A stretch of DNA of 64,000 nucleotides from Escherichia sp. ESNIH1. GTDB taxonomy: Bacteria > Pseudomonadota > Gammaproteobacteria > Enterobacterales > Enterobacteriaceae. The translations under genes were made by a program, and so were the position numbers. Shown here piece after piece: positions 18,401 through 31,821 of the stretch; the first letter of the stretch is position 1; the number at the start of each line of letters is the position of its first letter. The stretch is from NCBI GenBank assembly GCA_002918705.1, contig PQKR01000002.1:496001-560000 (forward strand). Direction: 5' to 3'. A model generated the notes under the pieces. It had not been told where the DNA came from and ran no database searches. It was given only the letters and a program-made list of their open reading frames with translations.

Positions 18401-18868
18401 TTACCGCAAAATGAAAGCTGTATAGAGAACGTCAGTCACTTCCTGCTTTGGCTGGCCAGGGACTAACGGCGAAGAGAGCGTCTCTTTAATGGCGGTCACT
18501 AGCTGGCGCTTGCCTTCGTCGCTCGCCAGCTGCGTGGCATCCTGACGGGAGAAGAGCAGCAGCAGGCGGCTACGCACTTCCGGCAGGTACTCGCTCAGGC
18601 GAGCACGCGTGGCTTCGTCCTTCAGGCGCAGGGTAATGCCGACGTAAAAGACGCGATCGGCTTCGCCCAGGTTAACGGTAAAGGTATCCAGCGCGAAAAA
18701 GACCGGGGCGGGCGGCGGCGGCGCTTCGGCTTTCACCTCTTCACCTGGCTGCTGATGCATGCGCCAGTAGCTATAGCCGGCGGTGGCGCACGCGGCGAGC
18801 GTGATCAACACCAACAGCGGGATCCAGATTGAGCGTTTCTTCTTTTTGCTAATTGCGGCGTCAGTCAT
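18401..18868 (-). CDS. fliL: FliL, flagellar basal-body-associated protein
   Basis: A 155-residue protein with a cytosolic basic N-terminus (SKKKKRSIW), one membrane helix at about 17-35 and a periplasmic stomatin-like domain. FliL rings surround the stator and support torque under load. It is the first gene of the fliLMNOPQR operon; the gap before it (18869-18973) should hold its class 2 promoter and contains a strong inverted repeat. Confidence 0.95.
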   Translation of the reverse strand: MTDAAISKKKKRSIWIPLLVLITLAACATAGYSYWRMHQQPGEEVKAEAPPPPAPVFFALDTFTVNLGEADRVFYVGITLRLKDEATRARLSEYLPEVRSRLLLLFSRQDATQLASDEGKRQLVTAIKETLSSPLVPGQPKQEVTDVLYTAFILR

Positions 18869-18905
18869 CTGTTACGTGCTTCCTGTTTCGGTACTGCTTA
18901 TAGGC

Positions 18906-18958
18906 TGATTATCCCGTGTCCTGCGTCCGTCAAAGGGCGGAAAAGACGGGGATAATCA
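18906..18958. repeat. Inverted repeat between fliK and fliL
   Basis: The arms TGATTATCCC (18906-18915) and GGGATAATCA (18949-18958) are perfectly complementary over 10 bp with a 33-base spacer, and the pairing can be extended by GT/AC with a bulge. It occupies the only sizeable gap in the fliFGHIJK-fliLMNOPQR series on the minus strand. It may end part of the fliF-K message or stabilise mRNA; no T-run follows. Confidence 0.5.
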
Positions 18959-18973
18959 TGCTACCTTTTGCGT

Positions 18974-20263
18974 TTAGGCAAAGATGTCTACCGCACCGTT
19001 GCCGCGAGCGAGTGATTGCAGGCTCGCTGGAGCGATCAAACCATCCTCTTCGTCAGCGGCAAACGTGCCGCCGTGGCCGGAGCGGGAGGCCTGCTGCTGC
19101 TGGGAAAACGACTGCTGCTGTCCAGCGGAGCTTTCGCTGCTGATGCTGCTCTGGCCAAGCTGAATGCCGTTTTCTGCCAGCTGGGTGCGCAGCACCGGCA
19201 GCGCGGCTTCCAGCGCGGCACGCACGTGGCTGTGCTGGGAGACCATCTGTAGCTGGGCCTGGTTGTCGTCAATCTTCAGGCTAATCTGCACCTGACCTAA
19301 ATCTTCCGGATGCAGGCGCAGCTCGGCGCTCTGCTGGCCCTGCTTAGTAAACAGGGTGATATTCTGGCTGATGGTCTGCTGCCACTCGCTGCTGCCGAGT
19401 GGGGCGCTAATTACCGGGGCAGCAACCGGGGCGCTGGCCTGGGCCGGGGCGGCGGTGGTCACCGCAGGGGCGACGCTGACGCTGGTATTCACTGCCTGCA
19501 CGGCGGTCTCCGGGGCGCTTTTCAGCGGCGCGGCGGTGGTCAGCTGGCTGGTTTGCGCGTTGCCGTCAACGACAGCGGCAAAGCGCTCGCCGTCAGTGTC
19601 ATCCTGTGCCGCCGGGGCTAACACAGGCTCACGGGTGAGAGAGGCGAGATCCGGGCCGCGGCCAGCGGGAGCGGTCACCGACGAGGCGGACGCTGCGGTG
19701 TCGCTCTTCGGCACGGCGGCGGTGGCCGTTTGCTGATGCGGTAGCATCGCCAGCAGCGCGCTCAGCCCGGCCAGCTCCTCTTCGCTGAGATCGCTGCTCG
19801 TGTCGTCATCTGCGGCAGCGGCAGTTGCGGTCGGCTGCGCCTGAGTCGCAGCCGCGGGCGAGGCGATCCCCTTCAGGCCGCCGGTCAGGCTGGCTAAAAT
19901 AGCCTGCGCTTCGCTCTGTAACGGCGCGCTGGTCTGGGTGACATCTTCCGTTTCGCTCGCTTTAGCAGCCGTTGCAGGCGCATTGCCCGCTGGCGTCCGG
20001 GCGAGCAGGGCGGCCAGCTGTTGCGCCGGGGAGCGGGTATCGGTCTCATCCGCGCCGCCTTTTAGCAGGCTCTGCTGTAGCGTTGTCCCTGCCGCGCGCA
20101 GATCGTTAAGCGTAAGGGGGGCCTCCTCACCTGACGTCTGGGTGCCGGTTAGCGCGCCCGACAGCAGGGCAAGAAAGTCTTCTGCGCCCGTCGCTGCTTT
20201 ACCTGTTTGCAGGCCGCTGGCGGTATCGGCATCGGTGACAAGCAGTTTTGGCAAAGTGATCAC
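18974..20263 (-). CDS. fliK: FliK, hook-length control protein
   Basis: A 429-residue protein, longer than the roughly 375-405 residues of E. coli and Salmonella FliK. The long N-terminal and middle part is Ala, Thr, Pro and Gln rich, the flexible molecular ruler. The C-terminal domain (about 290-380) carries the conserved [19 protein letters not shown], which contacts FlhB and switches export from hook to filament substrates. A longer ruler would predict a longer hook. Start overlaps the fliJ stop by 4 bases. Confidence 0.94.
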   Translation of the reverse strand: MITLPKLLVTDADTASGLQTGKAATGAEDFLALLSGALTGTQTSGEEAPLTLNDLRAAGTTLQQSLLKGGADETDTRSPAQQLAALLARTPAGNAPATAAKASETEDVTQTSAPLQSEAQAILASLTGGLKGIASPAAATQAQPTATAAAADDDTSSDLSEEELAGLSALLAMLPHQQTATAAVPKSDTAASASSVTAPAGRGPDLASLTREPVLAPAAQDDTDGERFAAVVDGNAQTSQLTTAAPLKSAPETAVQAVNTSVSVAPAVTTAAPAQASAPVAAPVISAPLGSSEWQQTISQNITLFTKQGQQSAELRLHPEDLGQVQISLKIDDNQAQLQMVSQHSHVRAALEAALPVLRTQLAENGIQLGQSSISSESSAGQQQSFSQQQQASRSGHGGTFAADEEDGLIAPASLQSLARGNGAVDIFA

Positions 20264-20703
20264 TCTGGTTTCCTCATTGAAGCGCGCTGGGCGAACTCAT
20301 CCATTTTTTTCTGATCGAGGCGGTTCTCTGCCAGCAGGGCGGCGGTGGTCTGCCGATCCTGCAGGGTTTGCCACGCCTGCAAACGTTGTTTCTTCTCTCG
20401 CCAGGCGTTCAGCGCCTGTTCGACTTTCGTGGTCCACTGCATCAGCTGCTGGCGGTGCTGCTCAATGGCTTTCTCCAGCGTGGAGATAAACTGCTGGTAG
20501 TTTTGCCAGCGCTGGCTGCCAATGCCTTGGGTCATATCCGTGTTGAGGTTATTGCGATACTCATTCTGATAGTCCATCAGCATCTTGAGCTGCTCTTCCG
20601 CCTGCTGACATCCCCGGCGCATCTCGCCGAGGCGTATTGCTGCGTCATCCACCGCTTTTTCAGCCAGATCCTTTAGCGTCGTTAATGCGCTATTCTGCGT
20701 CAC
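20260..20703 (-). CDS. fliJ: FliJ, export ATPase stalk protein
   Basis: A 147-residue, almost wholly coiled-coil protein, the same length as E. coli FliJ, with the family C-terminus [17 protein letters not shown]. It inserts into the FliI hexamer like the gamma subunit of F-ATPase and helps recycle export chaperones. It lies 24 bases after fliI and overlaps fliK. Confidence 0.95.
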   Translation of the reverse strand: MTQNSALTTLKDLAEKAVDDAAIRLGEMRRGCQQAEEQLKMLMDYQNEYRNNLNTDMTQGIGSQRWQNYQQFISTLEKAIEQHRQQLMQWTTKVEQALNAWREKKQRLQAWQTLQDRQTTAALLAENRLDQKKMDEFAQRASMRKPE

Positions 20704-20727
20704 GATCGTCGCCCTCCCACTCTTCTG

Positions 20728-22097
20728 TTACACCGTCGGGAAAATAAGCTCTAAGCCCTGGATGGACTCTTCCCATCCGGCGCGTTCAAAAATACCCTGC
20801 TGCAAATAGGCTTCCAGCTGCGGCCACAGGGCGATGGCTTTATCCAGCATCGGATCGCTGCCCCGGGCATAGGCGCCCACGCTGACCAGATCGCGGTTGC
20901 GCTGGAAGCTGGAGAGCAGCTGTTTAAAATGTCTGACCCTGGCGTAGTGCTGCTCGCTGATTAACGCGGTCATGGCACGGCTGATAGAGGCCTCGATATC
21001 GATAGCCGGATAGTGGCCCGCTTCCGCCAGCCGCCGCGACAGCACAATGTGACCGTCAAGAATGGCGCGGGCGGAGTCGGCGATAGGATCCTGCTGGTCA
21101 TCCCCTTCGGTCAGCACGGTATAGAAGGCGGTAATCGATCCGCCGCCGTGGGTGCCGTTACCGGCGCGCTCTACCAGCGCTGGCAGTTTGGCAAATACCG
21201 AGGGCGGGTAACCCTTGGTCGCCGGCGGCTCGCCAATCGCCAGGGCGATTTCACGCTGCGCCATCGCGTAGCGGGTCAGGGAGTCCATAATCAGCAGCAC
21301 GTGCTGGCCGCGATCGCGGAAGTCTTCCGCAATGCGCGTGGCGTAGGCCGCACCCTGCATACGCAGCAGCGGCGAGACATCCGCCGGGGCGGCGATCACG
21401 ACCGAGCGGGCGCGACCCTCTGCGCCAAGGATATTCTCGATAAAATCTTTTACTTCACGGCCACGTTCGCCAATCAGCCCGACGACAATCACGTCGGCCT
21501 GGGTGTAGCGCGCCATCATGCCCAGCAGCACGCTCTTTCCGACGCCGGAACCGGCAAACAGACCCATACGCTGGCCGCGGCCAACGGTTAACAGGGCGTT
21601 GATCGGCCGCACGCCGGTATCCAGCACATGCTCAATAGGGGTACGCTGCAACGGGTTGAACGGCTGGGTGATCAGCGCCCCGGTTTCAGTGGTATCAGGG
21701 GAGGGCAGGCCATCCAGCGGTTTGCCCGCGCCGTCCAGCACCCGGCCCAGCAGCGCCGGACCTAACGGCAGCTGTTTTCCGCTGTGCAAGCCGTCGCCGG
21801 TGGCGCTGCGGGCATAGACGCGCGCGCCGGGCAGAATGCCTTCTACCTCTTCAAGCGGCATCAGGAAGAGGCGCTGGCCGTTGAAGCCCACCACTTCGCT
21901 CTCAACTTCCCGGGTCTCGCCGCTCTCCTGGCGCTCTATAACGCAGGTTGCCCCCAGCGGCAGCTGCAGGCCGGTCGCCTCCAGTACCAGCCCGGTGGCG
22001 CGGGTTAGCCGCCCGTAGCGGCGTACCGCGGGCAGCTGCGCCATTTTGTTCTCAAAGTTGTCTAGCGTGGTGAGCCAGCGGGTCAGGCGCGCAGTCA

Positions 22098-22098
<1 letters not shown>
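20728..22098 (-). CDS. fliI: FliI, flagellar export ATPase
   Basis: A 456-residue F1-beta-like ATPase. Walker A is [15 protein letters not shown], Walker B is [17 protein letters not shown], and the family signature [18 protein letters not shown] is complete. It energises substrate unloading at the export gate with FliH and FliJ. I use the ATG at 22098, which overlaps the fliH stop (TAATG) and matches the E. coli N-terminus ([15 protein letters not shown]); an upstream in-frame start would add ten residues inside fliH. Confidence 0.96.
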
Positions 22099-25480
<3,382 letters not shown>

Positions 25481-25708
25481 TGCACACCTCGTAACTCTGG
25501 GTGGACGGCATTATTCGTGTAATGAAGCAAAACGGACTCCCGGGTCGGCAAACACGACAAAAGTTCCATGTTGATGGCCGTGCCATTATTTGATGATTCG
25601 CGATTTTCTATGGGTCAAATAACCTGGTTTTTTGTCGCTATTTACCGCCATCATCTTATTGACAAGCTGGTAATCTCGTCGCCAGTCAAATCATGTAGGG
25701 GTAAAATC
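25481..25708. promoter_or_regulatory. Divergent fliE / fliF control region
   Basis: The 228 bases between the divergent fliF and fliE starts. By analogy with E. coli this holds FlhDC-dependent class 2 promoters for both directions. I see no single site clear enough to delimit; the AT-rich middle (25580-25660) is the likely core. Confidence 0.5.
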
Positions 25709-26020
25709 ATGTCCATTCAGGGGATTGAAGGCGTCATCAGCCAGCTGCAGGCCACGGCCGGCGTGGCAAAAAACCAGAGCGTTGATGCCGAGTCCACCGT
25801 CAGCTTCGCGGGCCAGCTGCATGCCGCACTGGATCGCATCAGCGATACGCAGAACGCCGCGCGCACCCAGGCTGAAAAATTCACCCTCGGCGAGCCGGGC
25901 GTTGCCCTGAACGACGTGATGACCGATCTGCAGAAGTCATCCGTGTCGCTGCAGATGGGGATCCAGGTGCGTAACAAGCTGGTATCGGCGTATCAGGATG
26001 TGATGGCGATGCAGGTGTAG
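25709..26020 (+). CDS. fliE: FliE, MS-ring/rod junction protein
   Basis: A 103-residue protein with the FliE C-terminus [27 protein letters not shown]. It connects the MS ring to the rod and completes the export gate. ATG 25709 matches the family start ([16 protein letters not shown]); the upstream open frame is unsupported. Monocistronic, and the last flagellar gene before the AT-rich island. Confidence 0.96.
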   Translation: MSIQGIEGVISQLQATAGVAKNQSVDAESTVSFAGQLHAALDRISDTQNAARTQAEKFTLGEPGVALNDVMTDLQKSSVSLQMGIQVRNKLVSAYQDVMAMQV

Positions 26021-26722
26021 CAGATCTAACTTATTGGCTCATAAAGAAATAACTAAAAGAATCCTGATGTGCTGGCATGGAAATGTTCAGCATTGTCTTT
26101 CCTGCGAACTGAAATAAGCCGCCTTAATCAGGGTCCAGTCTTCTGGGTTGAACTATTGCAGCCTATTGCTTTTAAGCCTATAGAATTATTTTTAAGTGTT
26201 TTGCTGACTGCATCTCATAAATTCTGTAGGCTCAATGCTTAAGCAGAAAAAAGAATTGCTTGTCTACTATTTTCATGGGGCGAAAGTAGCCTACTTTTCA
26301 GAAAAAACATGCGATTGGTGGGTCAAAAAGTCTAAATTCATGCCCTAATCTTATGTGTCAAAGTTGAGCGGAATAGCATCCGATAACCAGATCATAAGGG
26401 GGTATTAGTTGAATCATTGCAGCAAGCCAAGATTATAGTTGGATTGTTTAAAACTTCTAGTATTGTGTACAGTATGAATCACATCCTGCTCGCGACTATT
26501 AAACTATCGTACTTTTTACCATGCTCTGCCGCCACTGTGCATTATGGATAGCGCGCCAGCGAAAATAAGTTATGTAAGCCGGAGGGCATGGCTATTTAAG
26601 CTTGGCGCATAAATGGCAATGGAGTACGCTTAAGAAGCGGTATCATAACGATATATGTAACGCTCGAGGATTGAACCTGAAGGTTATATTAAAACCTTAA
26701 TATAATATAGAAACACCGCCTT
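26021..26722. other. Gene-free AT-rich junction between fliE and the O-antigen modification island
   Basis: About 700 bases with no convincing open frame on either strand and visibly lower G+C than the flagellar genes. No terminal inverted repeats of an insertion sequence and no tRNA were found. It probably holds decayed sequence from the event that replaced the genes found next to fliE in E. coli, plus the terminator of the island operon at its right end. Confidence 0.5.
26684..26705. repeat. AT-rich hairpin downstream of wzy-like gene
   Basis: The arms TTATATTAA and TTAATATAA are perfectly complementary (9 bp) around AACC, 17 bases after the stop of the minus-strand membrane protein gene. 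It may act as a weak terminator or 3' stabiliser for that message. Confidence 0.4.
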
Positions 26723-27907
26723 TTAGCGTAGTTGATAGTATTTTCTGACTGTAAATCTCCAGATTAAATACAAGCATATTATTATCTTTATATTTCCAGA
26801 TATGTTAGTAATCAAGGTCTCCGCAAAAAATGAAGTAAGGAGACTTACAGAGAGCAAGGCATAAACCAGAACGCTGAATGCGTTTCCTCTTCTTGCTGAA
26901 CCATATAAAATAGAAAAGAAAATACCGTAAAACAACGATCCTATAAAAACACCAATTGAGCCAAGATCCTGATAAAACGGTTGCATTACAGTATAGACAT
27001 TCGTCGGGACTGGCACATCACTGTATGGCAATATGGTTTCTACCGGTATAGTAGAGCTAAGCCCGATCTTATTCATGATTGCATACGCGAAACGCATGGT
27101 ATACTCCAAACCATCTCCAGCGCTACTGACTGACAGTTTGCTCATTGCTATCAAAGGAGAATAAATGTAGGTTCCTATCATTGTGGATATCGTTTCAGTA
27201 TCGTTGTCGGCACTTCTCCCAAAGTGAAGCAACAATAGGAGAGTGGCAATCGGAGGAATGGCAAACAATAGTCTACCTTTGTTTATTTTCTTCTTATGAT
27301 CTTTTATCACAAGGTATACTATAATCGGGGTTATAATGGCAAACTTTCCCATAGTGCCTATCGCAAAAGCGATCATCCAAAGAGACGCTATTATTTTATT
27401 TTTTCTGTTGGTCCTCTCAGATATGAACGATATTGCAAACATGCAAATGACAAATGGATAGAATATGTTCATAAAAACAGGGGTTACGCCATCATAATCT
27501 TTTACCGTAGACGCCTCTCGTAGATTTAAAAAAAATCCATTTTCGCCCCCTGTTCCTACTGTATAAATTTCATAGATTGTAACTATTAAAGCTATAAAAA
27601 TAAAAACCCAATAATTTGAGCAGTAGTGTTTTTTATCGTACTTAGAGGCAACTCCTCCATTGATTGAATAAAGAATTTCAGAGTATAACAGAATAAGGTA
27701 CATTGGCACATACCAAAAAATAAAGTTATAAAAAACGTTGTCAGTAAGAGCAATGAAGTCATTATAGACCATTAGCCCGCATAGGCTTACTAGAAACCAA
27801 GAGATAGAGTGCAAAGAAAGTGGGGAAGTTACTCGCGCCTGTATAAAAAATAATGAAACAATTATACCTAATAAGGTTATGCAAAAAATAGCAATTATGT
27901 ATGACAT
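26723..27907 (-). CDS. Wzy-like oligosaccharide repeat-unit polymerase
   Basis: A 394-residue integral membrane protein with about ten to twelve predicted helices and one large periplasmic loop (roughly 270-320, containing YSDVPVPTNVYTVMQPFYQDLGSIG). This topology, the strong hydrophobicity and the low G+C coding match O-antigen polymerases (Wzy/EpsG type), which are too diverged to name by sequence. The neighbouring upstream genes are gtrA, gtrB and gtrS-like, so it probably changes linkage or length of an O-antigen, as phage-borne alternative polymerases do. A 173-base gap separates it from the gtrS-like gene. A different GT-C type transferase is possible. Confidence 0.65.
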   Translation of the reverse strand: MSYIIAIFCITLLGIIVSLFFIQARVTSPLSLHSISWFLVSLCGLMVYNDFIALTDNVFYNFIFWYVPMYLILLYSEILYSINGGVASKYDKKHYCSNYWVFIFIALIVTIYEIYTVGTGGENGFFLNLREASTVKDYDGVTPVFMNIFYPFVICMFAISFISERTNRKNKIIASLWMIAFAIGTMGKFAIITPIIVYLVIKDHKKKINKGRLLFAIPPIATLLLLLHFGRSADNDTETISTMIGTYIYSPLIAMSKLSVSSAGDGLEYTMRFAYAIMNKIGLSSTIPVETILPYSDVPVPTNVYTVMQPFYQDLGSIGVFIGSLFYGIFFSILYGSARRGNAFSVLVYALLSVSLLTSFFAETLITNISGNIKIIICLYLIWRFTVRKYYQLR

Positions 27908-28080
27908 ACCTAACCATTTATTAATTTGTTAAAAGTGTCTTATAGTTGATGCTTTGGCGTTAACATTGTTAACTGGGAGTTAATTACGCATAAAATGGTG
28001 TGTTAGCTCTTGGCCATATGAAGCGCGGCTTATTACAAACGGAGGACGGTAAGTGCCGCGCAGACTCGACGTTATGTCAT

Positions 28081-29580
28081 CTATTTTTTATATATCATAA
28101 GGGTTATATCAGAATGCGATAATATATAATCCGGTTTTTTGAATTTCTTAGATATAACATTGATGCATTTCTCAATACCACCGCACGCGGTATTTCTATC
28201 AATAGCAATAAAGTATTTACCGCTACTGCTTCTTTTTGCGTATTCCTTAGAGTACCAAGTTCTCATAGTTTGATACCTCGGACTATCAAGTATGACGTCT
28301 CCTTCAGCAGATATGTTTATTGGGACAATGGTTATTTCCCCATGTGATAGCCAAAACGTTGTAATACTTTTATTCCAGTAGTCACCATACCCATATTTTA
28401 GATTGTTTTGCTGCAAGAATGATATATAGCTATTTATATCTTTTTCGGATTGCTTATATGAGGGTTTTTCGTAATTATAACTAATTAAACTAGATGCAAC
28501 AAAAAGTAGACTCATCGTATAAGCAGTGCGCCTTAGAGTAATATCGACCATTGTCGAAATAATAATAAACAATAGCGGTGCAATATTTACAAAAAATCGT
28601 GGTATGCGTTGCGATGAATCTTGATTACTAATAGCATAGGCAGCAACTATCCCGACAATAGATAACATTGATAATAGTGAGAAATATGTTTTAATGTCAT
28701 TGCTTCTTAACATTGATAGGCAGAAAATAAAATATAAAGCCCCTACAAAAGCAAGTGAGACAAGGTAAGACCATGTATTTCTGAGAAAGAAAAGATTGAA
28801 CATCTCGCCAGTTACTAAACTTACTTGCTTGACATTCGCAAGGATGGTTGATAAATCAGCGATATTAAATGGTTGTGAATCGATTCCTAATGATTTGGGA
28901 ATGGTATGATTGAATGCAATCATAAAAAAAACCGCCATTACAATAAAGTTAAGTGGTTTAGACTTCTTCTTTATTAAGAAAAACAATTCGGTTAAAAGTA
29001 TCGGTAGCAGGAATGTTGGCGCTACCCACATATCAGAAGAGCAAATTATCAGTCCTACAAGACCAGATACAACACTCAGGCTTAATTTTTGTTTTTCGAA
29101 ATTAAGAAGAAAAAGATACGTTAAAAGAAGCCCAAAAGCTACTGTAGAATAGTGAGCAAAGGGGTGCTGAATAAAACCTTCCGTCCAAAATATATGTGGT
29201 AAAAACGTGAGTGGGAGGCATACTATGGCTAAAGATGCATTTTTATCCACCTTTTTAGCAATAGCTGCAGATAGCATTATAACGGCAATAACGAATAGCG
29301 CTGTGCCAGCAACTAACATCAATGGGCCATTATTACCTGTAACAAAATACATCAAGAAATAAATGGGGTATAAAGTAAAATACCAGTTATCTGGAGTAGG
29401 GACCCAATCTTTAAGTACTGAAAAGCCATGAATTTTGAATTCCATCCATACTACAGGAGCATTAACGCCATCAGCATCAATTTCAAAATAAAGAAAAGAA
29501 AGATAGATTGATACTAGGCAGCATAAGGTTATAAGCGTCATAATATATTTATGAGAACCTTTTATGTTTAATTCTAGCAT
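28081..29580 (-). CDS. GtrS-like serotype-specific glucosyltransferase
   Basis: A 499-residue GT-C-like membrane protein with about ten helices and an early acidic periplasmic loop (YFEIDADGVNAP) followed by VPTPDNWYF, then a C-terminal periplasmic domain of about 120 residues with a Cys pair (NTACGGIEKCINV). Its gene follows gtrB directly. In gtr operons the third gene is always unrelated in sequence between serotypes and transfers glucose from undecaprenyl-phosphate-glucose to the O-antigen, which fits the high divergence. The specific linkage cannot be predicted. Confidence 0.75.
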   Translation of the reverse strand: MLELNIKGSHKYIMTLITLCCLVSIYLSFLYFEIDADGVNAPVVWMEFKIHGFSVLKDWVPTPDNWYFTLYPIYFLMYFVTGNNGPLMLVAGTALFVIAVIMLSAAIAKKVDKNASLAIVCLPLTFLPHIFWTEGFIQHPFAHYSTVAFGLLLTYLFLLNFEKQKLSLSVVSGLVGLIICSSDMWVAPTFLLPILLTELFFLIKKKSKPLNFIVMAVFFMIAFNHTIPKSLGIDSQPFNIADLSTILANVKQVSLVTGEMFNLFFLRNTWSYLVSLAFVGALYFIFCLSMLRSNDIKTYFSLLSMLSIVGIVAAYAISNQDSSQRIPRFFVNIAPLLFIIISTMVDITLRRTAYTMSLLFVASSLISYNYEKPSYKQSEKDINSYISFLQQNNLKYGYGDYWNKSITTFWLSHGEITIVPINISAEGDVILDSPRYQTMRTWYSKEYAKRSSSGKYFIAIDRNTACGGIEKCINVISKKFKKPDYILSHSDITLMIYKK

Positions 29581-30501
29581 TTAATTACCCTTGCTTTTAA
29601 TAATGTATCGAGGTCTTTTTTTTGTCTCTAGGTAAATTCGACCAATATATTCCCCTAATATCCCAATTCCAATAAGTTGAATGCCACCAAGAAAAAGTAT
29701 TGATATAAGGAGCGATGGGTATCCGCGTACCTGATTACCAAAGATAATTGTATTTATAAGGATCCATGAGCCATAGAAAAAAGATAGACTAGCAACAACT
29801 ATACCTATGTACGTCCAAACGCGTAGAGGAAAGGTTGAAAAACTAGTGATCCCTTCAAGTGCCAAGTTCCATAGTTTCCAGCCATTAAACTTACTACTAC
29901 CCGCTATACGCTCTGCGCGGGCATACTCAACGACTTCAGTCCTTCCACCCACCCATGAAAGAACCCCTTTCATAAAGAGATTCCTTTCAGGAAGACATTT
30001 TATATTGTCAACAACCTGCTTGCTCATCAATCTAAAATCGCCGACATTTTCTTCAATCTTAGGATTGCTGATTTTGTTGTGTAGTTTATAAAACCATTCC
30101 GCTGATTTTCTTTTTAAGCGGCAATCGGTAGAGCGATCGATACGTTTAGCCAACACAATATCCGCACCGGCGAGCCATTTTTCTATTAATCGCGGAATAA
30201 CGTCTATTGGATCCTGCAGGTCAACATCAATAGGAATTATTGCATCGCCTGAAGCATAGTCTAAACCTGCAAACAGAGCAGGTTCCTTACCGAAGTTTCG
30301 AGTAAAGGAGAGCGCTACGACCCGCGGGTCGGTTAAAGAGAGGGCATTGATAATGCTTTCAGTAGCATCTTTACTGCCATCATTAATAAATACTATTTCA
30401 ACCTCATGCTCTCGAAGTCCTTCATACTCCCGCACGGTGTTATAAAAAATGGGAATTGTATCCTCTTCATTGAAGACCGGAACCACAAGTGAAATTTTCA
30501 T
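29581..30501 (-). CDS. gtrB: GtrB, bactoprenol glucosyltransferase
   Basis: A 306-residue GT2 enzyme: cytosolic catalytic domain ([12 protein letters not shown] at the start, DVDLQDP as metal/sugar motif near 93-99) and two C-terminal membrane helices (about 230-255 and 263-290). It makes undecaprenyl-phosphate-glucose from UDP-glucose. It overlaps gtrA by 4 bases and abuts the gtrS-like gene, the standard gtrA-gtrB-gtrS order. Confidence 0.93.
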   Translation of the reverse strand: MKISLVVPVFNEEDTIPIFYNTVREYEGLREHEVEIVFINDGSKDATESIINALSLTDPRVVALSFTRNFGKEPALFAGLDYASGDAIIPIDVDLQDPIDVIPRLIEKWLAGADIVLAKRIDRSTDCRLKRKSAEWFYKLHNKISNPKIEENVGDFRLMSKQVVDNIKCLPERNLFMKGVLSWVGGRTEVVEYARAERIAGSSKFNGWKLWNLALEGITSFSTFPLRVWTYIGIVVASLSFFYGSWILINTIIFGNQVRGYPSLLISILFLGGIQLIGIGILGEYIGRIYLETKKRPRYIIKSKGN

Positions 30502-30896
30502 TTTATATCTCTAAAAACAATATACTTCGAATAGATGAAACCACAAACTAAACTCATTACAGAAAAGGTTACTAAAGTGAGTATAGGCGGCAACCTATAC
30601 CAGTCTGCAGTCCAGCCAACTGCAGCGCTCATTATTCCCATAAAAACAACATATAAGAGGTAGCGCAGGGTAGTGGTTGAAGCATTGAATGTAAAACGCG
30701 CATTGGCAAAAAAACTAAAGCTTACGGCAATAGCAAAGCCTGTGAAGTTGGCAACGGACTGCGTCGAACCCAGTATATAAATACAAATAGCAAATATCAC
30801 CCAGTGTATAAAGGTGTTAATAATGCCAATCGTTGTATATCTGGCGAATAACTTCAACATAATAGAAATCAGTAAGCTTATAAAGCTGGAAAGCAT
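30498..30896 (-). CDS. gtrA: GtrA, bactoprenol-glucose flippase
   Basis: A small membrane protein with four helices very similar to E. coli/phage GtrA ([19 protein letters not shown] near the start and [15 protein letters not shown] at the end). It is thought to flip undecaprenyl-phosphate-glucose to the periplasm. The start is uncertain: ATG 30896 (132 aa) has a good AAGGGA ribosome site five bases upstream, while ATG 30860 (120 aa) matches the usual family N-terminus but lacks one. I report the longer form. It is the first gene of the island operon. Confidence 0.9.
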   Translation of the reverse strand: MLSSFISLLISIMLKLFARYTTIGIINTFIHWVIFAICIYILGSTQSVANFTGFAIAVSFSFFANARFTFNASTTTLRYLLYVVFMGIMSAAVGWTADWYRLPPILTLVTFSVMSLVCGFIYSKYIVFRDIK

Positions 30897-31252
30897 AGCA
30901 GTCCCTTAGCAGAGAGTCACTACAGATATAATTAACTGCCTACATAAAAGCTGCGTTAAATGATTTAGATCATGTTATTTCGCTTAATTGTTTACGCCGG
31001 CAACCTTCTTATTCGCAAGCCGATTATTAAATTATAAAGCATTAGTAATATAATGAGCTATAAACATTCATCATAATTATAATTTAAAAAATAGCGGCTT
31101 CTCCTTATTCTATTTATTGTTAAGACATTTTTTTGTTCCGTCACACCCAGGCAGCCCCCAGTAGGAACTTCCCTAAATCACGCTTACGTCAGCCGCTTCC
31201 CCTGGCCTCTGCTACACTTTCAGAGTCTTAACTTAACGGTAAGGAGCTGAAA
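30897..31252. other. AT-rich gap between gtrA and kbp
   Basis: About 355 bases, AT-rich on the left, holding the divergent promoters of the gtr operon and kbp. Only one GATC site (near 30969) lies close to gtrA, so the paired Dam/OxyR sites that cause phase variation in Salmonella gtr operons are not present. No tRNA, integrase or attachment repeat is seen. Confidence 0.5.
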
Positions 31253-31711
31253 ATGGGTCTTTTCAATTTTGTAAAAGAAGCAGGCGAAAAGCTGTGGGAC
31301 GCCGTCTCCGGGCATGACGACAAGGAAGAGCAGGCGAAAAAGGTGCAGGAGCATCTGAGCAAAACCGGTATTCCAGATGCGGATAAGGTGAACGTGCAGG
31401 TTGCCGACGGTCAGGCTACCGTTACGGGTGAAGGCCTGAGCCAGGAAGCCAAAGAGAAGATTCTGGTGGCGGTAGGTAACATCTCCGGTATTGCCAGCGT
31501 AGCCGACAACGTTAAGGCTACTGCTGCTACCGATACGCCTGCTAAAGAGAGCCAGTTCTATACGGTGAAATCCGGTGATACCCTGAGCGCTATCTCTAAA
31601 CAGGTATACGGCGACGCTAACCAGTACAATAAGATCTTTGAAGCGAACAAACCGATGCTGAAAAGCCCGGAAAAAATCTATCCGGGCCAGGTGCTGCGTA
31701 TTCCGCAGTAA
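31253..31711 (+). CDS. kbp: Kbp (YgaU), potassium-binding BON-LysM protein
   Basis: A 152-residue protein close to E. coli Kbp (149 aa), starting [19 protein letters not shown]. It has a BON domain (about 25-90) and a C-terminal LysM domain (about 102-151, [19 protein letters not shown]). The E. coli protein binds K+ in the cytoplasm and is needed for growth at high K+. There is no signal peptide. In E. coli the gene lies beside the gab cluster; here it lies between the gtr island and yedF, so it is moved or a second copy. Confidence 0.92.
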   Translation: MGLFNFVKEAGEKLWDAVSGHDDKEEQAKKVQEHLSKTGIPDADKVNVQVADGQATVTGEGLSQEAKEKILVAVGNISGIASVADNVKATAATDTPAKESQFYTVKSGDTLSAISKQVYGDANQYNKIFEANKPMLKSPEKIYPGQVLRIPQ

Positions 31712-31733
31712 AATAGCGTTCGTAGCTGTGCAG

Positions 31734-31804
31734 GTCGGGCCAGGCATCAGTCGCCGCCCGACATGACTGCACTCGCCGGGTGGCGCTGCGCTTACCCGGC
31801 CTAC
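31734..31804. repeat. REP/BIME-type palindromes
   Basis: Two neighbouring palindromes downstream of kbp: GTCGGGC (31734-31740) with GCCCGAC (31756-31762), and GCCGGGT...ACCCGGC (31775-31800) with the GCGCTGCGCTT core and CCTAC end typical of enterobacterial REP sequences. They lie between the convergent kbp and yedF and can act as transcript 3'-end stabilisers or gyrase sites. Confidence 0.8.
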
Positions 31805-31821
31805 GATCGGCTCTCACCGCT

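Noticed and set aside
30950..30990. Phase-variation control of the gtr operon by Dam/OxyR
   Set aside because: Only one GATC is near the promoter; the known switch needs two GATC pairs within OxyR sites.
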